Part shown: positions 1-6,187 of the stretch, piece by piece
Numbering within the stretch: position 1 is the first letter of the stretch
Layout of the letters: each line of letters starts with the position of its first letter
Assembly (NCBI GenBank): GCA_030042915.1
Contig: JASHYS010000047.1
Coordinates: forward strand, 1 to 8,161
Length of the DNA: 8,161 bases
Source of the DNA: Acidobacteriaceae bacterium
GTDB taxonomy: Bacteria > Acidobacteriota > Terriglobia > Terriglobales > Acidobacteriaceae
Direction: 5' to 3'
Translations under genes and position numbers: made by a program
The notes under the pieces: generated by a model
The model's input: only the letters and a program-made list of their open reading frames with translations
Databases searched by the model: none
What the model was told of the DNA's origin: nothing

Positions 1-335
1 ATGCCGCCGCCTACCGGTGTGGTCAAAGGTCCTTTGATGGACACGCGCAGGTCGCGCGCCGCGGCCACGCTATCGTCGGGCAGCCAGTTGTTGAACTGCC
101 TGAACGCCTTTTCGCCGGCAAAGATTTCGAACCAGCGGATCGCCCGCTTGCCGCCGTAAGCTTTTTCCACCGCGGCGTCAAAAACCCGCTGCGAAGCTTT
201 CCAAATATCGCGCCCCGTGCCATCGCCCTCGATGAAGGGAATGATGGGGCGGTCGGGAACGGCAAACTGCCCGTCCTTGTACTCAATCGGCGCGCCATTC
301 CTGGGCAGTTCCTGCCCGTTGTAGGTGCTTTGCAT
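1..335 (-). CDS. icd: Isocitrate dehydrogenase (NADP+), N-terminal part, cut by window edge
   Basis: This is the first 111 codons of a TCA-cycle isocitrate dehydrogenase, which oxidatively decarboxylates isocitrate to 2-oxoglutarate in the cytoplasm, normally with NADP+. The translation begins [14 protein letters not shown] and contains [25 protein letters not shown] and, at the edge, [12 protein letters not shown]. These match the nucleotide-binding start and the substrate-loop region of the E. coli Icd-type homodimeric family. The substrate-contacting serine expected just after GGGI lies outside the window, as do roughly three quarters of the protein. The ATG (335-333) is the natural start because it gives the usual short leader before the core. 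Upstream on the minus strand GGAAGGGG is the only purine-rich run, part of a small near-palindrome. NADP rather than NAD specificity is inferred from the family, because the determining residues are not in view. Confidence 0.95.
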   Translation of the reverse strand, partial: MQSTYNGQELPRNGAPIEYKDGQFAVPDRPIIPFIEGDGTGRDIWKASQRVFDAAVEKAYGGKRAIRWFEIFAGEKAFRQFNNWLPDDSVAAARDLRVSIKGPLTTPVGGG

Positions 336-585
336 GATTCTTAGGGGAGCCCCTTCCGAGAATGATTCAAAGTTGAGGCTAACATCCCGAATTTGCGAGT
401 GGCAATCTCAGCATGGCACTGCACAGCGCTCAAAGATCTTTCGAAATTAGGGCAATCCACGCAAGGTTGGGAGCGGCACCGTCCGGAATCACCTGGTCCG
501 GTGAGAGCGAGATCGGCGAGGCAGGCCACCTTTTGACGAAGTTCGGCATCTCTTGGGTAGGGCGCTCCGCTCTGCCAAATAATCG
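336..585. other. Non-coding spacer upstream of icd
   Basis: This spacer separates the divergent icd gene and the small ORF at 586. The overlapping ORFs here on both strands have unnatural composition and no recognisable motif, so I treat it as non-coding. The one structure I see is a near-palindrome at 343-354 (AGGGG-ag-CCCCT), 8 bases upstream of the icd start codon. It could affect ribosome access or be an operator, but it is short enough to be chance. No convincing -35/-10 pair was found for either direction. Confidence 0.4.
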
Positions 586-801
586 ATGTATTCTCCTCGC
601 CAACTTGCTGAGATCCTGCGTGAAACAATCAGAACCATCGAACAGGACACGGACATCAGCCCCAATGATCCTGCCTTGCTTGAGTTGAAGCGCATTATTC
701 TGCTGAGGGTCGCCAAGCTGGAAGCCGAGGCGCCTCAGGAACCAAGTACGGAAGTTCTGGAAATTCCGCTGCAAGCTCCCATCAATCCTAAATCAAACTG
801 A
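586..801 (+). CDS. Small hypothetical protein (71 aa)
   Basis: I do not recognise this family. The ORF encodes 71 residues beginning MYSPRQLAEILRETIRTI. The N-terminal two thirds are predicted to be two amphipathic helices (about residues 5-20 and 28-48) joined by an acidic turn with DISPNDPA, followed by a proline-rich, probably disordered tail. There is no signal peptide or membrane segment. Codon use, with regular leucine, glutamate, lysine and isoleucine codons and a sensible amino acid balance, looks like a real protein, whereas the overlapping frames are rich in Arg/Ser/Cys. ATG 586 is the first possible start after an in-frame TAA at 580-582. No clear Shine-Dalgarno is visible, which lowers confidence. 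The stop at 799-801 is 47 bases from the end of the convergent hydrolase gene. Confidence 0.5.
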   Translation: MYSPRQLAEILRETIRTIEQDTDISPNDPALLELKRIILLRVAKLEAEAPQEPSTEVLEIPLQAPINPKSN

Positions 802-848
802 GCCCGTCTCCAGGCTGTTGCCAACTACCAGGCGCCGGCGACTGGCCC

Positions 849-2387
849 TCACTTGCCGCTGCTCGAGTGCGCGCTGTTTTCGAACATCACCTCAAGCACC
901 TGCTTGTTTTGCGCGTAGTGGCTGTGCGCTGATGCGGGAGACTCGAGGAGGCCCAGGGAGTGCCCCGCATTCTGCACATAGAGATTCACAACCTCGACAT
1001 TGCCGATCTTGGGCACGCGCCATGTGAAGATGTCGCTGGGATCGTTCCAGGCCACCACCTGTAACTTCTCCCGCGCAGCTGGATCGTTGGGATGCGCGGC
1101 AGCCTGAAAATTCGTCTGGATCTGCTGCCAGTAGTTAAGAAGGTCGACAAAGTTGGGCGCAGGCGCGATGGAGGATGCCGTGGGATTGGTCCCGGCCGGC
1201 GCGGTTGATACCGCGTTGAGGTTGGTGATTTCAAGCATCTCAAGCTGATTGGCAAAAAAGTAGAGAAGCGAGGTCCTCTGGAAGATGTATTCGAGGGCGC
1301 TGTCCTCGTAAGCCTTCTGGGTATCCACAGAGCTGGAACCCGTAGCCGCACTCGCGGCCACCGGATTCGCCGCGGCTGCGCTCGCGCCCGCCGGGGTCGC
1401 CGTGGCCGTAGTTGCGCCCACCGGATTCACTGTAGCCGCGCTCGTGACCACTGGATTGACCGAAAGTGTATTGAAGAGCAGGAAGCTGCCGAGACTGTGG
1501 GTGACACCGACAAACTCCTGGTCGACTGTGTTGCCGTGGGCAAACTGCGTCCGCCAATCGTACTTTCCCTGCCGGGTGGGCGCAGCAGAAGAGCTTGCTG
1601 TGGCGGAGGGATCGAACGCAGCCGATTTGGCCATGAGTTGCCGCAGCCCATCGCGCATAATTGCCCCCATGGGCCCGTTGACGATCAACACATCGGCAAG
1701 TCCCCAGTCGATGAGGTCTTGTTTAAGCGCGCGATTGATGAGAACGGCGTGGGGGTGCGATTTGGCCAGAGCTGTGGCCTGCTGGGGTGTAATCCAGGGA
1801 TAGAAATGGCCCACTCCTCCGGGGTCCTGCATGGCCTGCTGCGAGCAGACCTGAAGCAGCCTGACGCTGGGACCCGCCACGGAGGCTTCGGCGGCGACCA
1901 CATCCCGGCACTTGAGAGCCAGAACCAAAGGCCACCAGTTGAGTTCGTCCACCACCAGGGGAGCGGCGTGACCTTTGAGATGGATCACCCAGTGATCGAC
2001 AAACGGAGCCGACGCCTGCCATTCTGCCGGCGAGTTCCAAACCGGCGAGCCCAGGTAGTCGAGCGGTGGGGGCGCGGCTCCCGGCGCAAATTCGCCGTGA
2101 TCGGCAAATTCCGTGCCGGCGTTCTGCCAGTCTGCCACATTGCACAGCAGCAACTTGGTGCAGATGGCTTCGCGCAGCATGGCGGAATCGCCCGCTCCGA
2201 TTTCACTGATGCCGTGCACATACAGAATGTGCACGGGATGATGATCGGGCGAATCCAGAGCGTCGCCAATGCTGGTGAGCGACTTCAATGAGCCAGACGA
2301 ATCCTCGATGATTCTGGTTCCAGCCTGCACTGTGCTGCCCATGGCGGCCAGGGCCAGCAGAACACACGACAACTTGCCAATTTTCAT
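849..2387 (-). CDS. Exported alpha/beta-hydrolase-like protein with 10-residue repeat insertion
   Basis: The predicted product is a 512-residue exported protein with alpha/beta-hydrolase features. Residues 1-22 form a Sec signal peptide (MKIGKLSCVLLALAAMG, with VQA before the likely cleavage). A beta-strand and oxyanion-like segment ILYVHGI lies at 54-60. The nucleophile elbow is VTHSLGSF, with candidate catalytic Ser298. A helix with FFANQLEMLEI follows later. The C-terminal part has NDPSDIFTW, with Asp449 or Asp452 as the acid, and SPASAHSHYAQN, with His488 the likely catalytic histidine. Between the nucleophile and the FFANQ helix sit four 10-residue repeats (311-350). The substrate is unknown; esterase or lipase activity is a family-level guess. 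ATG 2387 is chosen because it starts a clean signal peptide and has GGAGG (2397-2401) 9 bases upstream. An upstream in-frame ATG at 2474 would add 29 basic residues and lies upstream of the likely promoter. Confidence 0.8.
   Translation of the reverse strand: MKIGKLSCVLLALAAMGSTVQAGTRIIEDSSGSLKSLTSIGDALDSPDHHPVHILYVHGISEIGAGDSAMLREAICTKLLLCNVADWQNAGTEFADHGEFAPGAAPPPLDYLGSPVWNSPAEWQASAPFVDHWVIHLKGHAAPLVVDELNWWPLVLALKCRDVVAAEASVAGPSVRLLQVCSQQAMQDPGGVGHFYPWITPQQATALAKSHPHAVLINRALKQDLIDWGLADVLIVNGPMGAIMRDGLRQLMAKSAAFDPSATASSSAAPTRQGKYDWRTQFAHGNTVDQEFVGVTHSLGSFLLFNTLSVNPVVTSAATVNPVGATTATATPAGASAAAANPVAASAATGSSSVDTQKAYEDSALEYIFQRTSLLYFFANQLEMLEITNLNAVSTAPAGTNPTASSIAPAPNFVDLLNYWQQIQTNFQAAAHPNDPAAREKLQVVAWNDPSDIFTWRVPKIGNVEVVNLYVQNAGHSLGLLESPASAHSHYAQNKQVLEVMFENSAHSSSGK
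1338..1457 (-). repeat. Four tandem 30-bp repeats coding for 10-residue units
   Basis: Within the hydrolase gene the sequence repeats with a period of exactly 30 bases. On the plus strand the recurring marker is CACCGGATTC or a variant near 1358, 1388, 1418 and 1448. The minus-strand translation gives NPVVTSAATV, NPVGATTATA, TPAGASAAAA and NPVAASAATG (residues 311-350), followed by a partly decayed SSSVDT. The units are Ala/Thr/Pro-rich and probably form a flexible linker or loop. Keeping a multiple of three preserves the reading frame. The units differ from one another, so the expansion is not recent. Confidence 0.85.
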
Positions 2388-2424
2388 GGGTGGAAACCTC
2401 CGGGGGGAGGGGCCGTTACCGATG

Positions 2425-2433
2425 AATATATCA
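2425..2433 (-). promoter_or_regulatory. Probable extended -10 promoter for the hydrolase gene
   Basis: On the minus strand the sequence reads TG-A-TATATT, an extended -10 element with 5 of 6 matches to TATAAT. It would start transcription near 2418, leaving a leader of about 30 bases that contains the GGAGG ribosome site. No good -35 hexamer lies at 16-18 bases, which is acceptable for extended -10 promoters. It lies between ATG 2474 and ATG 2387, so it supports the shorter start. Confidence 0.45.
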
Positions 2434-2513
2434 CCTCTTTTTCGCAGATTTTTGCTGCGGTTGAAGCGCGGCAATATCGCGCACGGAACCCTTGCCGGCT
2501 GTGGTGCGGCTGG

Positions 2514-2533
2514 CCCTGAGCGAAGTGGAAGGG
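2514..2533. repeat. Short imperfect palindrome of the CCCTGAGC...GAAGGG type
   Basis: In the 209-base gap between the hydrolase and DUF4252-like genes the plus strand reads CCCTGAGCGAAG followed by TGGAAGGG. It is an imperfect inverted repeat and close to the CCCTGAGC-n-CGAAGGG element that recurs between genes in many environmental bacterial genomes. Only one copy is in the window, so calling it a dispersed repeat rests on recall. It is flanked by further GC-rich sequence (TGGGCCCGCACCCGGGG). It could act as a weak transcript-end structure for the DUF4252-like gene, but there is no T-run. Confidence 0.4.
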
Positions 2534-2596
2534 TTCTGGGCCCGCACCCGGGGTGGCGCGGCGGGGAAAATCACATTGCGGGCACGGGAGAGGGGA

Positions 2597-3247
2597 TTAT
2601 TTATCTTTCTCGCTGCCCAGCCCTCCCGTGTCGAAATCGGGAATGTGGAAGTGCCCGCGAAGGTGGATCAAGTCTACGGGGCTGAGGTTGCCGGCCATCG
2701 TGGCCAGCGTCAGGCTCTTGGGGCTTTCAACCAGGACTGCCGTGCCGCGCACATTGGCGCCGTCGAGCACCAGCCATATATCGGTGGTTTGGGTATGCAC
2801 CGGGCCTCCGGTGTTGGTTGCAGTCACCAGGTGCTTCCAGCCGCGCAAGTGATACGCCTCGCGGATAGCGTCGATTTGTGCCGGATCGGCCGTGCCTGGC
2901 GCGGCAAAGCGCAGGGTGTGCACGCTCAGGCCGTCCAGCTTGGCAACGGCCTGCTTCAGATCGGCGTCGTTGTCCGACATCAGCGACGAGGCTGCCGTGA
3001 GCATGGTCCGGTCAAACGTGAAGCTCTCTTTGGCGACGGCCTGCGTGCTGAGCCGGCTCAGCGCAGGAGGCACCCATTCCAGAATCGCCGAGCTAAGGTC
3101 GGAGACGGCGGGCGGCGGCACAGGCGGTCCCGGCATGCTGCCGGGATCGGGCTGCCCAGAGGGCGGTTGGGGAGCTTGCGACCATGCGGAGTTGCAGCCA
3201 AGGGCTGCGCTGAGGGCAAGGACAGCGAGAAAATATGGCCACTTCAT
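2597..3247 (-). CDS. Exported DUF4252-like protein
   Basis: This is a 216-residue protein with an N-terminal Sec signal (MKWPYFLAVLALSAALG, likely cut near AWS-QA) and a proline-rich linker at about 24-47. The C-terminal half resembles the DUF4252 family, for which no reaction is known. Visible family-like features are LDGLSVHTLRF (104-114), a helix with IDAIREAYHLRGWKHLV (125-141), TDIWLVLDG (155-163), GTAVLVESPKSLTLATMAGN (168-187) and a closing SPVDLIHLRGHFHIPD segment. The alternation of these strands and helices fits a small alpha+beta fold. A cysteine at 18 (AALGC) is a poor lipobox, so a soluble periplasmic form is favoured. The start ATG 3247-3245 has no strong Shine-Dalgarno but gives a complete signal peptide. 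The gene runs in the same direction as the downstream hydrolase, 209 bases apart, and the hydrolase appears to have its own promoter. Confidence 0.75.
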   Translation of the reverse strand: MKWPYFLAVLALSAALGCNSAWSQAPQPPSGQPDPGSMPGPPVPPPAVSDLSSAILEWVPPALSRLSTQAVAKESFTFDRTMLTAASSLMSDNDADLKQAVAKLDGLSVHTLRFAAPGTADPAQIDAIREAYHLRGWKHLVTATNTGGPVHTQTTDIWLVLDGANVRGTAVLVESPKSLTLATMAGNLSPVDLIHLRGHFHIPDFDTGGLGSEKDK

Positions 3248-3375
3248 GTTTTATTAAACGCGGCAGCCGCCGAAAAGTTTACTTGCGGCCGCGGGTCGTG
3301 GCCGGCCTGGTAACTGCGGGGGATGAATCTCGAATGAAAACTTGAGAAATTCTGTTCGCGCCCGCCAGGATGCGA

Positions 3376-3381
3376 TAGACT
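3376..3381 (+). promoter_or_regulatory. Candidate -10 element for the arginine decarboxylase gene
   Basis: TAGACT within GATAGACT has 4 of 6 matches to TATAAT and lies 60 bases before the TTG start, in the divergent gap with the DUF4252-like gene. The nearest -35-like hexamer, TTGAGA (3342-3347), is 28 bases away, too far for a standard promoter. This is the best candidate I can see, but it is weak. Confidence 0.25.
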
Positions 3382-3424
3382 CATGCGGGAACGATTGAAA
3401 AATCGCCACCATCTTTTCACGCAC

Positions 3425-3430
3425 GGAGGA
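3425..3430 (+). promoter_or_regulatory. Ribosome binding site that favours a TTG start
   Basis: GGAGGA is the only good Shine-Dalgarno in the leader. It is 10 bases from TTG 3441 but 22 bases from the in-frame ATG at 3453, which is too far for efficient use. It therefore supports initiation at TTG, with only four residues added before MVPKRIFF. Confidence 0.6.
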
Positions 3431-3440
3431 CACATCGAAA

Positions 3441-4001
3441 TTGGGAAAAAGCATGGTCCCGAAAAGGATTTTCTTCACCAAGGGGGTTGGCAAACATAAG
3501 GAGCGGCTGACAAGCTTCGAGCTGGCCCTTCGGGATGCGGGCATCGCCTCACAGAATCTGGTACGCGTTTCGTCCATCTTTCCACCGCAGTGCAGAGTAA
3601 TCGGGCGCAAGGAAGGCCTGAAGTACCTGGAGGACGGCGAAGTGGTTTTCGCGGTGATCGCGGAGAACTCCTCGCGCGAACCGCACCGGTTGCTGGCTTC
3701 GAGCATTGGCGTGGCCATTCCCGCCGACCGCAACTTGTACGGCTACCTGAGCGAGCATCACAGCTACGGCGAGACCGAGGAGCAGGCCGGCGAATATGCC
3801 GAGGAGCTGGCGGCGGAGATGCTGGCCACCACACTCGATCTGGAATTCGATCCCGACACCAGCTGGGACGAGAAGAAGGAGATCTACCGCATCTCAAACA
3901 AGATCGTCCGCACCAGCAACGTTACGCAGTCGGCCGTGGGCGACAAGCGCGGCAAATGGACAACCACCATCGCCGCCGCGGTGCTGATCCTGGACACGTA
4001 G
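3441..4001 (+). CDS. pdaD: Pyruvoyl-dependent arginine decarboxylase
   Basis: The predicted product is a 186-residue proenzyme of the PvlArgDC family, which converts arginine to agmatine and CO2 using a self-made pyruvoyl group instead of pyridoxal phosphate. The key feature is VRVSSIFPP at 41-49. By analogy with the Methanocaldococcus jannaschii enzyme, cleavage between Ser44 and Ser45 would give a small beta chain (1-44) and an alpha chain (45-186) starting with pyruvate. Asn39 before the site, and Glu105 in GYLSEHH matching the proposed catalytic Glu109 of that enzyme, are also present. The N-terminal [20 protein letters not shown] and the C-terminal [13 protein letters not shown] are typical of the family. 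TTG 3441 is preferred by its ribosome site; ATG 3453 is the alternative and would give 182 residues. aguB and aguA just downstream complete the route to putrescine. Its length is normal, with no break. Confidence 0.93.
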   Translation: MGKSMVPKRIFFTKGVGKHKERLTSFELALRDAGIASQNLVRVSSIFPPQCRVIGRKEGLKYLEDGEVVFAVIAENSSREPHRLLASSIGVAIPADRNLYGYLSEHHSYGETEEQAGEYAEELAAEMLATTLDLEFDPDTSWDEKKEIYRISNKIVRTSNVTQSAVGDKRGKWTTTIAAAVLILDT

Positions 4002-4023
4002 CGTGGCGCGTAGCTAGGGCTTT

Positions 4024-4062
4024 GGCCAATTCCGCGCCGCGCGGGGTTGGCCTTGCTTTTGT
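4024..4062 (+). terminator. Strong intrinsic terminator or attenuator between decarboxylase and aguB
   Basis: The arm GGCCAATTCCGCG (4024-4036) pairs with CGCGGGGTTGGCC (4040-4052) around a 3-base loop (CCG). All 13 positions pair, two of them as G-U. A T-rich run, TTGCTTTTGT, follows at once (4053-4062). This is the layout of a rho-independent terminator, beginning 22 bases after the decarboxylase stop codon. It would end that transcript or reduce read-through into aguB, whose start is only 41 bases beyond the T-run. I see no clear -10 in those 41 bases, so partial read-through is plausible. Confidence 0.8.
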
Positions 4063-4103
4063 AGCGCCGCATTCGGCTTTCAAGGAGGCTCGGCAAGCCA
4101 AGC

Positions 4104-5045
4104 ATGACCGCCGCACCCAAATTCACCGTCGCCCTTGTGCAGATGCGCATGGGCGCCGATCCCGAGGCCAATTTCGCCTCCGCACTCAGACGCATCCGCG
4201 AGGCGGCGCGAGCGGGCGCGCAGATCGTCTGCCTGCCCGAGCTTTTCCGCACGCAATACTTTTGCCAGCGCGAAGAACTCTCGCTCTTTAATCTTTCGGA
4301 GGAGATTCCGGGGCCATCGACTGCGAAACTGGCCGAAGTGGCGCGCGAGGCCGGCGTGGCCGTGGTGGCTTCGCTCTTCGAGCGGCGCGCCCCTGGGCTC
4401 TACCACAACACCGCGGTCACCCTGAACTCCGACGGTAAAATCGCCGGCATCTATCGCAAGATGCACATCCCCGACGACCCGCTCTACTACGAGAAGTATT
4501 ACTTCGCGCCCGGCGATCTGGGATTTCAAGCCGTCGACACAGCCGCCGGCCGCGTGGGCACGCTGGTGTGCTGGGATCAGTGGTTTCCAGAGGGCGCACG
4601 GCTGACGGTTCTCAAGGGAGCGGAGCTCCTGTTGTATCCCACGGCCATCGGTTGGCACCCGGCGGAGAAAGACGAGTTCGGCGCCGCGCAGTTCGACGCC
4701 TGGCGCACCATCCAGCGCGCCCACGCCATCGCCAACGGCGTTTACGTGGCGGCGGTGAACCGCGTGGGTCTCGAACATGGAGACGTTTTGGGCAATCGCG
4801 CCGCGGGACCAGGGCTCGAGTTCTGGGGCGGCAGTTTTTTGGCCGATCCCTTCGGCCGCATCGTGGCCAAAGCCGGCCACAGCGACGAGGAGATCGTACT
4901 GGGCGAAGTGGATCGTACGCTTATGGAGGAGACGCGCCGCAACTGGCCCTTCCTGCGCGATCGCCGCGTGGATGCCTACGCGCCGATCACACAGCGTTTT
5001 CTGGATGCGGCGCAGGCGCCAACCGAATCAAAAGATCGCAAATAG
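4104..5045 (+). CDS. aguB: N-carbamoylputrescine amidase
   Basis: This 313-residue enzyme belongs to the nitrilase (carbon-nitrogen hydrolase) superfamily. It is predicted to hydrolyse N-carbamoylputrescine to putrescine, CO2 and ammonia in the cytoplasm. The catalytic triad is visible: Glu46 in CLPELF, Lys119 in YRKMHIPDDP and Cys156 in LVCWDQWFPE. The segments IPDDPLYYEKYYF, LLLYPTAIGWHP and a later NGVYVAAVNRVG closely fit the AguB branch rather than beta-ureidopropionase or general nitrilases. GGAGG at 4084-4088 lies 15 bases before the ATG, longer than ideal, but no better in-frame start exists and the next Met (MRMGAD) would cut into the first beta strand. It is 2 bases upstream of aguA, so the two are surely co-transcribed. 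Its length is a little above the usual 290-300 because of a polar C-terminal tail. Confidence 0.95.
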   Translation: MTAAPKFTVALVQMRMGADPEANFASALRRIREAARAGAQIVCLPELFRTQYFCQREELSLFNLSEEIPGPSTAKLAEVAREAGVAVVASLFERRAPGLYHNTAVTLNSDGKIAGIYRKMHIPDDPLYYEKYYFAPGDLGFQAVDTAAGRVGTLVCWDQWFPEGARLTVLKGAELLLYPTAIGWHPAEKDEFGAAQFDAWRTIQRAHAIANGVYVAAVNRVGLEHGDVLGNRAAGPGLEFWGGSFLADPFGRIVAKAGHSDEEIVLGEVDRTLMEETRRNWPFLRDRRVDAYAPITQRFLDAAQAPTESKDRK

Positions 5046-5047
5046 AT

Positions 5048-6187
5048 ATGTCCACGGACTCTCCGATAAAGACCCCGCGCCGACACGGCTTTCGCATGCC
5101 CGCCGAATGGGCTCCGCACGAGGCCACGTGGCTCGCTTGGCCGCACAATCCCGAAGACTGGCCGTGCAAGTTTTCGTCCATCCCGTGGCTTTATGCCGAA
5201 ATCGTGCGCCTGCTTGCCGCGCGCGAGCAGGTGCAGCTGATCGTGGAGAACCTTGCGATGCGGCGCCGCGTGACGGGAATGCTCGACCGCGCCGGTGTGA
5301 ATCTGGATCAGGTGACGTTTCACGCCTGGCCCACCGACCGCGGCTGGACGCGCGACTCGGGTCCAATCTTCATTCGCGACGCGGAAGGCCGGGTGGCCCT
5401 TACCTGCTGGCGCTTTAACGGCTGGGCGAAATACGATGATTGGCGCCTCGACGCGAAGCTGCCTGATCGCGTGACTAAACTGCTGGGCCTACCCTCCTGG
5501 CAACCGTCAATCCAAAACAAAGACCGCACGAAGTGCGTGCTCGAAGGCGGCTCGATTGATGTGAACGGCGAGGGAACGCTGCTGACGACGAGCGAATGCC
5601 TGCTCAGCGACGTGCAGCAACGCAATCCGGGCGTGAGCCGCGAGCAACTCGAGCAGGTGTTTCACGATTATCTCGGCGTCGATCAGGTGATCTGGCTGGG
5701 GCGCGGCATTGCCGGCGATGATACTCACGGCCATGTGGACGACATCGCCCGCTTTGTTGCGCCCGCAACCATCGTCGCCGCCGTGGAGCGCGACGCGAGC
5801 GACGCCAATCACGCGCCCCTGGCCGAAAACCTCGCGCAGTTGAAAGCCGCGCGCACCCCCGCCGGAAAGCAATTCACGGTGGTCGAGCTGCCCATGCCAC
5901 GGCCGGTCGTCTTCCGCCGCCAGCGCCTGCCCGCCAGCTATGCCAATTTTTATATCGCCAACGGCGTGGTTCTGGTTCCTACGTTTCACGATCGCAACGA
6001 CCGTGTGGCGCTGAACATTTTGGCTGAAGTGTTTCCCGATCGCGAGGTCATCGGAGTGCATTCGATGGATCTGATCTGGGGACTGGGCGCGCTACACTGC
6101 ATGACGCAACAACAACCGGCCGCACACCCCGCGGACGTGGACCTGTCCGCGGGGGCCCCGGTGGCGGCTGGCGGGCAAAAGCCATGA
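5048..6187 (+). CDS. aguA: Agmatine deiminase
   Basis: This 379-residue cytoplasmic enzyme of the guanidino-group-modifying (PPAD-type) superfamily hydrolyses agmatine to N-carbamoylputrescine and ammonia. Residues matching known agmatine deiminases are Asp103 in GWTRDSGPIFI, Glu166 in LEGGSIDVNGEGT, His229 and Asp231 in DTHGHVDDIARF, and the nucleophile Cys351 in LHCMTQQQP. The N-terminal MPAEWAPHEATWLAWPHN is also characteristic. ATG 5048 is 2 bases after the aguB stop and begins the conserved segment with a short leader; the open frame extends upstream inside aguB but encodes arginine-rich nonsense there. The Shine-Dalgarno is weak, so translation may be coupled to aguB. The motif before Cys351 reads GLGAL where GGGNI is more usual, a mild departure. 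The last 20 or so residues after QQQP form an Ala/Pro-rich tail whose final codons overlap tadA. Confidence 0.95.
   Translation: MSTDSPIKTPRRHGFRMPAEWAPHEATWLAWPHNPEDWPCKFSSIPWLYAEIVRLLAAREQVQLIVENLAMRRRVTGMLDRAGVNLDQVTFHAWPTDRGWTRDSGPIFIRDAEGRVALTCWRFNGWAKYDDWRLDAKLPDRVTKLLGLPSWQPSIQNKDRTKCVLEGGSIDVNGEGTLLTTSECLLSDVQQRNPGVSREQLEQVFHDYLGVDQVIWLGRGIAGDDTHGHVDDIARFVAPATIVAAVERDASDANHAPLAENLAQLKAARTPAGKQFTVVELPMPRPVVFRRQRLPASYANFYIANGVVLVPTFHDRNDRVALNILAEVFPDREVIGVHSMDLIWGLGALHCMTQQQPAAHPADVDLSAGAPVAAGGQKP

Noticed and set aside
430..774. 114-residue minus-strand and 91-residue plus-strand frames around the small ORF
   Set aside because: They are Arg/Ser/Pro-rich, without motifs, and overlap the better-looking 586-801 frame.
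1497..2291. 264-residue plus-strand open frame
   Set aside because: It is antisense to the hydrolase gene, has a His/Gly/Arg-rich composition without motifs, and the minus-strand frame has a signal peptide and catalytic motifs.
3190..3247. Lipoprotein signal in the DUF4252-like protein
   Set aside because: Cys18 is preceded by AALG, with leucine at -2 and alanine at -3, which fits the lipobox poorly. A standard signal peptidase I site follows at AWS-QA.
2492..3313. 273-residue plus-strand open frame
   Set aside because: It is antisense to the DUF4252-like gene, a typical GC-rich shadow frame with no recognisable domain.
4080..4880. 266-residue minus-strand open frame
   Set aside because: It is the antisense shadow of aguB; the aguB frame has its full catalytic triad.
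4568..5047. Upstream extension of aguA inside aguB
   Set aside because: The added sequence is Arg/Gly-rich frame-shifted aguB. The deiminase family starts close to ATG 5048, 2 bases after the aguB stop.
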